Source of the DNA: Pirellulales bacterium | Lineage (GTDB): Bacteria > Planctomycetota > Planctomycetia > Pirellulales > JAICIG01 | NCBI GenBank assembly: GCA_025924495.1 | Contig: JAICIG010000514.1 | Location: forward strand, 1 to 5,156 | Direction of reading: 5' to 3' | Length of the DNA stretch: 5,156 bases | The notes under the pieces: model-generated | Database searches by the model: none | What the model saw: only the letters and a program-made list of their open reading frames with translations | Told to the model about the DNA's origin: nothing | Part shown: positions 1-5,156 of the stretch, one piece after another | How the letters are laid out: each line of letters opens with the position of its first letter | Position numbering within the stretch: the first letter of the stretch is position 1 | Translations under genes and position numbers: made by a program

Positions 1-2
1 GA

Positions 3-3000
3 GAAGCATCGCCGCGCTATGCGTTCTCGGCAGGATGGGTGACGAATCTCACGGTCGGCGGCGGCTATGCCCTGAGCGTTCATCAGTTCGGCCCCGTCGA
101 GGCCGCCACCCTGCTGCAACTTTGCACGATTGCCGCGGCGCTGTGGGCGATCGCCTGGCTGACAAGTCAGCGGAAGATTCTTGAATTTAGCGGCAGAACA
201 GAACCGCCGAGCGCGCGGCGGCTGCTGCAAGTGCAACTCGGCTTGGCAACTTCGGGTAATTTGTTGTTACTTCTCCCCGCTTTGGGAATGCTCGCCGTGT
301 TTTCGCCGGACGCATTCGCCGCCGCGCAAAGTTGGATTGCCGCCGCCGGTTCGCCGCTTGGTTGGCTGGCATTCATTTCCGCCATCGGCGCCGGAAGCCT
401 GGCAGGTTGGCAGTGGCAGCGCTGCTTGCGCCCAGAGGTCGTCGGCCTGGTTGGCATGGCGGCGTTAGCCTTGGGCTCTTGCAGCATCACTTGGACCGGC
501 GTCGCGGATGTCTGGGCCTATCGCGCTTTGATGCTCGGCTGGGCCTTGTATGCGTTATCCGTCGTGGCGGCGGCCTGGCACGCAACGAGTGCCTATGCCA
601 CTGCCAACAATGCCGCGCTGCTGGAATCGCTGGTCCGCAGCGCGGCGTTGTGGGTTCGCATCGCCGGGTTATTGGCGCTGGCCTTGGGGCTGAAAACGGC
701 GATCTTTTATCGCAGCGAACAACTCTGGGCCGCAGCGGCAATTGGCTTGGCAGGCGCTGCGTGCGCTGCGATGGCCGTCTGGCGTCGCCGCGAGCCCTGG
801 GCCTTCGTTGCCGGATTGAGCGTAAATCTGGCCGCTACGATCGTCGTCTGGCACTGGCAGTTTGCCGACCACTTTCAATTCGCTGATGCCTGGCTATTGC
901 TGCTACAAGCGAACCTGATCGCCGGCGCCGCGGTTGTACTGATTTGGCTCTTCGCACACCAGCGGCTCTATTCTGATCGGCTGCTTTCAGCATCCGCCAC
1001 GCCCCTGCTGTCTCTGCAAATGACGCTGCTGATGCTCGGCAACTTGTTGGCGCTCGGCATCCCGCTAGCGGCATTGATCATGCAGCCCGGCAACCCGCCG
1101 GCCAGCTTACTTCAGGCCGGCAGTCGGAGCGGCTGGCTGGCCTGGCTGCTGGGCGGAGCTGCAATCGCCTTCTATTGCCAGAAGATCGCCAAGCGCGAAC
1201 TGCCCTACGTGTTGGCCACGCTCTTGTTGGGCACTGGCGTGCTGGCATCTGCCGCCGCAGCCTGGCATTCCGAGCCTTGGTTGGCATATCACGTGCTACT
1301 CATCGCCTGGATTGCGAGCGGCTTCGCGCTGCTGGCTGCGGCGCTTATTGCCGCGCCAAGAATGGCCTGGCTGAAATCGCTGGCAAGGACCGAGTCGATC
1401 ATAACCTTGATGTCCGCCATCGAGGCGTCAATCGCGGTCCTCGCGCTGCGCGGAGCTTGGGACGATCCAGGCCGTCCGTACTGGCCGGTCGCCACGACGT
1501 TGTCAGCCAGCCTGTTGGCGGCGATCGTGGCGGTGGCGATTCGCAAACCGGATCACAAATACGCTTCCGGAGGTCTGGTCGCCCTGGCAATAATTGCTGC
1601 CGCCGTGGGCACACAGCGCGGTCTGGCGGTCGAGTTCTGGTTGATTCAACTAGCCGCCCTTGGCGTGCAGGCACTTTTATGGTCGCTGCTGGACCGCTGG
1701 CTTGGGAAAACTCGCGCCGGAAACGAACAAGGAGAATTGCCGCCGTTTAGTCATGCGGCAGCGGCTCTGTCCGTCGGATTACTCTGCGTTACGATCTTTT
1801 GCAACCTGCTGCGAGCGGCGGGCTGGATTCCGGCAGGCCTGACCGTGATGGCGCCGTTCGACTTTACCCGGCTGCCGCTCACGTCGATCTCGGGCCCGGC
1901 CGCTGCACTTCCGTGGATGGCTTGGGGCGTTATTGCAGCGGCAGTCATCGTGCTATTGCGAGATACTCGAGGGAGATTCAGCCTGCAGAGCCTGTATGCG
2001 ATTGGTCTTGCCGGAATCGTCCTGGCGGTTGAGCGCAACACCGTCAACCCGTTGAGCCTGGCGCAAAATCTCGCGCTCGGCGCGGCAGCATATCTTTTGA
2101 TCGCGTCGCTACTGCAACCGTTTGCGGGACAGTTCGCGTCTCTTCCGAGCGCTCTGCCGTATACATTGCAAAACGACACTGACTGGTTTTCACCCACGCA
2201 GTTCCTGATCGGAATGATTGCTTGCGGCGTGAGCATGTGGCTCGTGGTCGCTTCTGCGTCGCCCGCCGATCGGCTGCCAGGGAGCCTGGCGGCGGCATTA
2301 CTCTTGGCCGGCGCTATCATTCAAACTCGCAACTCCGAGCCGCTATGGAAGCCCATTTGGAGGTCGACGGCGTTAGCTCTCTTTGTGGTTGTTGCGGTCC
2401 TTTTTGGCTGGACCTGGCTCGTGGGCGAGGGCGACATCTTCTGGCTCGAACGCCAGATCATCGCGGCAACGGCGCTGTTTCTGGTGCTACTGACCTGTCA
2501 GTTCGTCCTGCCCAAGCTGTTGCGCGATGCCAGCGAGTGGATTGAGTCGGTTCGTCGCGCCTCGATCGGCTGCGGCGCCCTCCTGTTGCCGCTGCTGGCG
2601 GCCGTATTGGTGCAAGAATTGGTTTTGCGCGAGCCTGGAGTGGGCGTTGATATGGCAGCTGCCGCCAAAGCCGCCATGGCCACAATGCTTGCTGGCACGA
2701 CAGTATTGGCGATTTTTTATGCCGTGTCGCCCGAGCACGATCCGCTGCGCCTCTCTCTGCGAGGCCGGATGGCCTACGTTTACGCCGCTGAACTGTTTGC
2801 GCTGCTCGTCGTCGTTCACTTCCGCACGGCAATGCCGCAGTTGATTCCTATCGGCATCCTCGAGAAATATTGGACGTTAATCGTGATGCTTGTCGCCTTC
2901 GCCGGCGTGGGGCTGAGCGAGTTTTTTGAGCGCCGAGGCCTGAGCGTACTGTCACAGCCGTTGGCGCGAACTGCACTCATGGCGCCGCTTATTCCCGCCT

Positions 3001-3578
3001 TGGGTCATTGGCTGCTGCGGGCGATTTATATCGACGACGAAGCCGTACTTTTCCTGGTCGCAGCATTTTACGGATTGCAAGCGACGCTCAAGCGTTCGTT
3101 GACGCTGACCTGCCTGGCCGTCATCGCCGGCAATACCGCGCTGTGGCTCTTATGGCATCGCCTGCATATCGACTTTTTCCACCATCCTCAGCTTTGGCTG
3201 ATCCCGATTGCGCTCGTCGTGCTGGTCGCCGAGTTCGTTCAGCGAGGCCGCTTGAGTCCGCAGCAGGCGGGCGCCATTCGCTACTTTGCCCTGTCGGTGA
3301 TTTATGTATCGAGTACGATCGACGTCTTCATGTCGCACTCGGGCCGCGAACTGAGCATGCCGCTCGTGTTTGTGCTAATGGGACTGTCTGTGGTCGGGGT
3401 ATTAGCTGGAATCCTGTTGCAAGTGCGCTCGTTCTTGTATCTGGGCGTGACTTTCTTGCTCGTCGCCTTAAGCATCGCGGTCTTTCATGCCGCCTGGGAC
3501 CGCGGGCATATGTGGGTTTTTTGGCTGTCGGGCATCGCCATCGGCGCCGCCGTCATTGCCCTGTTCGCAGTGTTCGAA
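3..3578 (+). repeat. Protein-level tandem repeat of an eight-helix unit inside the giant membrane protein
   Basis: This is a repeat in the encoded protein, not in the DNA. Approximate unit limits are 99-887, 888-1628, 1629-2435, 2436-3170 and 3171-3578; the last unit has only its first five helices, and the tail of a preceding unit lies at 3-98. Units 1 and 2 align best: LLQ near residues 25 and 288, then a polar linker, GNLL at 73 and 334, GWLA at 108 and 365, and AYxxLxxxW at 160 and 416. Units 3 to 5 keep the helix order and spacing: helix, polar linker of 10-20 residues, two helices, a basic linker, then a helix often starting with Y and A or G (for example RFSLQSLYAIG, RMAYVYAAE, RSFLYLGV). 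Helix 8 of unit 1 (LSVNLAATIVVWHW) resembles helix 8 of unit 4 (VIAGNTALWLLWHR). The alignment was made by eye; units 1/2 are clear and the others are weaker. Confidence 0.65.
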
Positions 3579-3632
3579 AAGCATCGTAACGACCTGGCGC
3601 CGGCTTTGGACCGCTTCAAACAGTGGAGTTAA
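3..3632 (+). CDS. Giant multi-spanning membrane protein of unknown function, 5'-truncated by the window edge
   Basis: Residue numbers count from the GTG at 39. The frame is open from position 3, giving 1209 visible residues and a TAA stop at 3630-3632. I do not treat the GTG at 39 as the start: the codons before it read AFSAG, and AFSAGWVTNL aligns with AFVAGLSVNL at residues 255-264, a repeat position within the same protein. The protein is almost entirely hydrophobic helices, about 37 by eye, joined by short loops. They form tandem units of eight helices with no soluble catalytic domain, no nucleotide-binding motif and no obvious metal site. The C-terminus is a short charged cytoplasmic-like tail (FEKHRND onward). 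The last five helices, with the RSFLYLGVTFLL stretch, remind me of large uncharacterised planctomycete membrane proteins (perhaps DUF2157/SCO7613-like), but I cannot confirm a family. A role in envelope structure or transport would be a guess. The next gene follows after 46 bases with no terminator seen between them. Confidence 0.9.
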   Translation, partial: EASPRYAFSAGWVTNLTVGGGYALSVHQFGPVEAATLLQLCTIAAALWAIAWLTSQRKILEFSGRTEPPSARRLLQVQLGLATSGNLLLLLPALGMLAVFSPDAFAAAQSWIAAAGSPLGWLAFISAIGAGSLAGWQWQRCLRPEVVGLVGMAALALGSCSITWTGVADVWAYRALMLGWALYALSVVAAAWHATSAYATANNAALLESLVRSAALWVRIAGLLALALGLKTAIFYRSEQLWAAAAIGLAGAACAAMAVWRRREPWAFVAGLSVNLAATIVVWHWQFADHFQFADAWLLLLQANLIAGAAVVLIWLFAHQRLYSDRLLSASATPLLSLQMTLLMLGNLLALGIPLAALIMQPGNPPASLLQAGSRSGWLAWLLGGAAIAFYCQKIAKRELPYVLATLLLGTGVLASAAAAWHSEPWLAYHVLLIAWIASGFALLAAALIAAPRMAWLKSLARTESIITLMSAIEASIAVLALRGAWDDPGRPYWPVATTLSASLLAAIVAVAIRKPDHKYASGGLVALAIIAAAVGTQRGLAVEFWLIQLAALGVQALLWSLLDRWLGKTRAGNEQGELPPFSHAAAALSVGLLCVTIFCNLLRAAGWIPAGLTVMAPFDFTRLPLTSISGPAAALPWMAWGVIAAAVIVLLRDTRGRFSLQSLYAIGLAGIVLAVERNTVNPLSLAQNLALGAAAYLLIASLLQPFAGQFASLPSALPYTLQNDTDWFSPTQFLIGMIACGVSMWLVVASASPADRLPGSLAAALLLAGAIIQTRNSEPLWKPIWRSTALALFVVVAVLFGWTWLVGEGDIFWLERQIIAATALFLVLLTCQFVLPKLLRDASEWIESVRRASIGCGALLLPLLAAVLVQELVLREPGVGVDMAAAAKAAMATMLAGTTVLAIFYAVSPEHDPLRLSLRGRMAYVYAAELFALLVVVHFRTAMPQLIPIGILEKYWTLIVMLVAFAGVGLSEFFERRGLSVLSQPLARTALMAPLIPALGHWLLRAIYIDDEAVLFLVAAFYGLQATLKRSLTLTCLAVIAGNTALWLLWHRLHIDFFHHPQLWLIPIALVVLVAEFVQRGRLSPQQAGAIRYFALSVIYVSSTIDVFMSHSGRELSMPLVFVLMGLSVVGVLAGILLQVRSFLYLGVTFLLVALSIAVFHAAWDRGHMWVFWLSGIAIGAAVIALFAVFEKHRNDLAPALDRFKQWS

Positions 3633-3678
3633 GTAGCACGGACCGCGCTCTCCCAAGAAGGTTGATGCTAGAAATTCC

Positions 3679-3897
3679 ATGTCCGGCCCGCCCCCCAGGC
3701 GCTTCCAATTTGCGCTATCGAGTCTGTTTGCGACATCGTTCGTCTGCGCGCTCATTTTCGCCGCGTTCCATTGGCTCGGGTTATCGCCGCGGACGAGCCT
3801 ATTCATTAGCGTCCTATTCGTGGCCTGCATGGCGGCGGCATTCGCGTTACTCGCAGCAATCAGCAAATCGTTATTCGAGGAAGACGAACAAACCTGA
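3679..3897 (+). CDS. Small two-helix membrane protein, planctomycete-type N-terminus
   Basis: This encodes 72 residues of unknown function. The N-terminus is short, proline-rich and basic (MSGPPPRRFQFAL), followed by a first membrane segment at about residues 13-33 and a second at about 38-63. The C-terminus is acidic (EEDEQT). By the positive-inside rule the basic N-terminus would face the cytoplasm, which puts the acidic C-terminus there too, in a hairpin topology. The RRFQFALSSLF start is close to the RFQFSLRTLF-type opening seen on many small planctomycete membrane proteins; that is recalled knowledge, not a search result. The ATG at 3679 is the only usable start in frame, since a stop lies at 3634-3636. 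Its ribosome binding site is poor: AAGAAGG at 3655-3661 is 17 bases away and better placed for an out-of-frame ATG at 3665. It lies 46 bases after the giant membrane gene and is probably in its operon. Confidence 0.8.
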   Translation: MSGPPPRRFQFALSSLFATSFVCALIFAAFHWLGLSPRTSLFISVLFVACMAAAFALLAAISKSLFEEDEQT

Positions 3898-3912
3898 CTG
3901 CAAGTGCGCGAC

Positions 3913-3940
3913 CCGGCGTCGCCGGCGAATTGGCGTTTTT
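3913..3940 (+). terminator. Possible weak terminator after the small membrane gene
   Basis: Fifteen bases after the stop codon, CCGGC (3913-3917) can pair with GCCGG (3921-3925) around a three-base loop. Alternatively CGCC (3920-3923) pairs with GGCG (3932-3935), directly followed by TTTTT at 3936-3940. The first hairpin is strong but 10 bases from the T run; the second touches the T run but has only four base pairs. The region also overlaps the proposed promoter, so the symmetry may be an operator instead. Confidence 0.3.
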
Positions 3941-3958
3941 CGCTGTCGCCGATATAAT
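3930..3958 (+). promoter_or_regulatory. Sigma70-type promoter upstream of the treY leader
   Basis: TTGGCG at 3930-3935 (four of six matches to TTGACA) is separated by exactly 17 bases from a perfect TATAAT at 3953-3958. Transcription would start near 3965. A perfect ten-base palindrome, TCGCCGGCGA at 3919-3928, ends one base before the -35 box. Its half-site TCGCC recurs in the spacer at 3946-3950, so a repressor or activator could act here. The promoter can serve a small RNA ending at 4071, treY at 4112, or both. Confidence 0.6.
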
Positions 3959-3964
3959 CCAGAG

Positions 3965-4071
3965 GTCGCAATTTCTTCCTACTCTTTGCGGCGAAGTTAT
4001 TGTTCGAGATTTACGCACAATTTGTCGGCTAAGAAAGCCCTGGTTTGTCTCAGACAAGCCAGGGCTTTTTT
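3965..4071 (+). ncRNA. Candidate small RNA or attenuator leader, about 107 nt, ahead of treY
   Basis: The segment is bounded by a good promoter and a strong intrinsic terminator and contains no ATG or GTG, so a leader peptide is unlikely. Possible local folds are CTTTG/CGAAG around 3983-3995 and ATTGT (3999-4003) with ACAAT (4017-4021). GGCT (4027-4030) can pair with AGCC (4036-4039) around AAGAA, which would occupy part of the terminator's left arm. TTTGTC occurs at both 4021-4026 and 4044-4049, so two copies could compete for GACAAG at 4053-4058. I recognise no known riboswitch, 6S, SRP or tRNA motif. It could be a stand-alone small RNA or the terminated part of the treY transcript. The start point is only inferred from the -10 box. 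Confidence 0.4.
4034..4071 (+). terminator. Strong intrinsic terminator 40 bases before treY
   Basis: The left arm, from 4034, begins AAAGCCCTGG and pairs with the right arm ending in CCAGGGCTTT at 4068. The stem is 16 base pairs with one T-G wobble (4044/4058) and a three-base loop TCA (4050-4052), followed by a run of six T (4066-4071). It reads on the + strand. It cannot be the terminator of treY, which begins after it, so it ends either the upstream membrane-protein operon or the short transcript from the promoter at 3930-3958. Confidence 0.87.
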
Positions 4072-4111
4072 GCGTCCGTCGGCTGCGACGGTTCCGGAGC
4101 GATTAGATCAT

Positions 4112-5156
4112 ATGCCTGCATTCAGAATTCCCGCCGCCACTTACCGGCTCCAATTCAACCCGCAGTTCGGCTTTCGCGACGCCAAGGAGCTCGTCGAGTA
4201 CCTCGAACATCTGGGGATCAGCGACGCATACGCATCACCCTTGTTCCGAGCGCGGCAAGCGAGTTCCCACGGCTACGACGTCGTGGACCATAGCTCGGTG
4301 AGCCCTGACTTCGGCAGCGAAGAGGACTTCCGCGAGTTCGCCCTCGAGCTGACGCGGCGCGAGATGGGCTTACTGATGGACGTCGTGCCAAATCACATGG
4401 GAATCACGGAGCCAACTAATCGCCAATGGCAGGACGTGCTGGAAAACGGAAGGGCCTCGCCCTATGCCAACTTTTTCGACATCGACTGGGACCCGCCCAA
4501 AGAAGAACTCAAACATCGCATTTTGCTGCCGTTTCTTGGCGACCAGTACGGCAAAGTCCTCGAGAGTCAGGAACTTCGAGTCTGCTTTGACGACGGCATT
4601 TTCTATTTGAGCTACTTCGATCGGCGTTTTCCCTTGAACCCGCGCAGTTGGGCTCGGGTCCTGGAGCTGGTGCAGCAGAACCTGATCGGCCGCCTCGACA
4701 CGAACGACCCGCAGTGGATGGAACTAGAGAGCATCACGCTCTCGCTGCACAACCTTCCCAATCTGACGGAACAAGATCCCGAGAAAATCCATCAGCGGCA
4801 ACTCGAGCGCGAAGTCGTGCCGCGACGCATCACTCAACTGTTGGCCTCCAATCCGCTGATCCGCGAGGCGTTCGACCAGGCGATCTCCGAGTTCAACGGT
4901 CGCCCCGGCGATCCCCGGAGCTTCGATCGCTTGGAGGCTTTGCTAGCGGAACAAGCTTACCGGTTGTGTTTTTGGCGCGTGGCCGCGGATGAGATCAACT
5001 ATCGCCGTTTCTTCGACATTAACGAGTTGGCGGCCATTCGGGTTGAAGACCCTGCCGTCTTCCGCATTGCACATCAGCTCGTGTTCCGTTTTGTGGCCGA
5101 AGGCTGGGTGACGGGTTTGCGCATCGATCATCCGGACGGCCTGCAAGACCCGGAGC
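4112..5156 (+). CDS. treY: Maltooligosyltrehalose synthase, 3'-truncated by the window edge
   Basis: TreY, a GH13-family enzyme, isomerises the reducing-end alpha-1,4 bond of maltooligosaccharides into an alpha,alpha-1,1 bond, giving maltooligosyltrehalose. TreZ then releases trehalose; the substrate is cytoplasmic glycogen or dextrin, often debranched by TreX. The frame from ATG 4112 is open to the window end: 348 residues, somewhat under half of the usual 700-950. Visible landmarks are the typical opening ATYRLQF at 9-15, ASPLF at 41-45, SSHGYDVVD at 51-59, GH13 region I DVVPNHMG at 90-97, INYRRFFDINELA at 295-307, and region II GLRIDHPDGL at 335-344 with the expected catalytic nucleophile Asp339. 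Region III and the acid/base Glu lie beyond the window. GGAG at 4096-4099 is a plausible but distant ribosome binding site (12 bases). No frameshift is seen. The preceding terminator suggests its own, possibly attenuated, transcription. TreZ is not visible upstream. Confidence 0.97.
   Translation, partial: MPAFRIPAATYRLQFNPQFGFRDAKELVEYLEHLGISDAYASPLFRARQASSHGYDVVDHSSVSPDFGSEEDFREFALELTRREMGLLMDVVPNHMGITEPTNRQWQDVLENGRASPYANFFDIDWDPPKEELKHRILLPFLGDQYGKVLESQELRVCFDDGIFYLSYFDRRFPLNPRSWARVLELVQQNLIGRLDTNDPQWMELESITLSLHNLPNLTEQDPEKIHQRQLEREVVPRRITQLLASNPLIREAFDQAISEFNGRPGDPRSFDRLEALLAEQAYRLCFWRVAADEINYRRFFDINELAAIRVEDPAVFRIAHQLVFRFVAEGWVTGLRIDHPDGLQDPE

Noticed and set aside
39..41. GTG as the start codon of the giant membrane gene
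   Set aside because: The frame is open before it and the preceding residues fit the internal repeat, so it is an internal valine codon.
167..3338. Many overlapping open frames of 60-190 codons on both strands inside the giant gene
   Set aside because: They are rich in Arg, Pro, Ala and Cys, have no recognisable domains and shadow a strongly coding frame in GC-rich DNA.
3468..3971. Minus-strand open frame of 167 codons across the small membrane gene
   Set aside because: It overlaps the end of the giant gene and the whole small gene antisense, and its composition shows no domain or membrane pattern.
4002..4009. GTTCGAGA, like a tRNA T-loop
   Set aside because: There is no matching five-base T-stem, no acceptor stem and no anticodon arm at the right distance.
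3860..4057. Minus-strand open frame of 65 codons over the intergenic region
   Set aside because: It starts inside the terminator hairpin and runs through the promoter; no ribosome binding site or recognisable protein.
4045..4293. Plus-strand open frame of 82 codons starting in the terminator
   Set aside because: It is out of frame with treY, which is clearly coding from 4112, and its start lies within the hairpin.
4648..4992. Plus-strand open frame of 114 codons within treY
   Set aside because: It is out of frame with the well-conserved TreY sequence and has the low-complexity composition of a shadow frame.
1..5156. CRISPR arrays, insertion sequences, attachment sites
   Set aside because: No direct repeats with regular spacing, transposase motifs or long terminal inverted repeats were seen on either strand.

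Overview
The window looks like chromosomal DNA from a GC-rich bacterium, most likely a planctomycete (Pirellulales-like). This is inferred from two things: a small membrane protein with an N-terminus of the 'RRFQF-(S/A)L-LF' kind that recurs in that phylum, and a giant repetitive membrane protein of a type I associate with it. No rRNA, tRNA, mobile element or CRISPR array was seen. Every real gene seen is on the + strand.

Layout. (1) Positions 3-3632 hold the 3' part of a very large polytopic membrane protein of unknown function, with 1209 residues visible. The reading frame is open to the left edge, so the true start lies outside the window. By eye the protein is built from a tandem unit of about 245-270 residues and eight membrane helices: four full units, a final five-helix unit, and the tail of an earlier unit at the left edge. 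(2) After a 46-base gap, 3679-3897 encodes a 72-residue protein with two membrane segments, probably co-transcribed. (3) The 214-base gap 3898-4111 carries a GC-rich hairpin and palindrome, a good sigma70-type promoter (TTGGCG, 17 bases, TATAAT), a leader of about 100 nt without an ATG, and a strong intrinsic terminator (4034-4071). (4) treY, maltooligosyltrehalose synthase, starts at 4112 and runs off the right edge with 348 residues visible.

How the parts may work together. The first two genes look like one transcription unit of membrane proteins with no evident link to sugar metabolism. TreY is the first enzyme of the TreY-TreZ route that makes trehalose from glycogen or maltodextrin; TreZ and TreX are not visible. 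The most unusual element is the promoter-leader-terminator cassette just before treY. It is either a free-standing small RNA gene of about 107 nt or an attenuated leader that controls treY by conditional read-through. The sequence alone does not decide between these.
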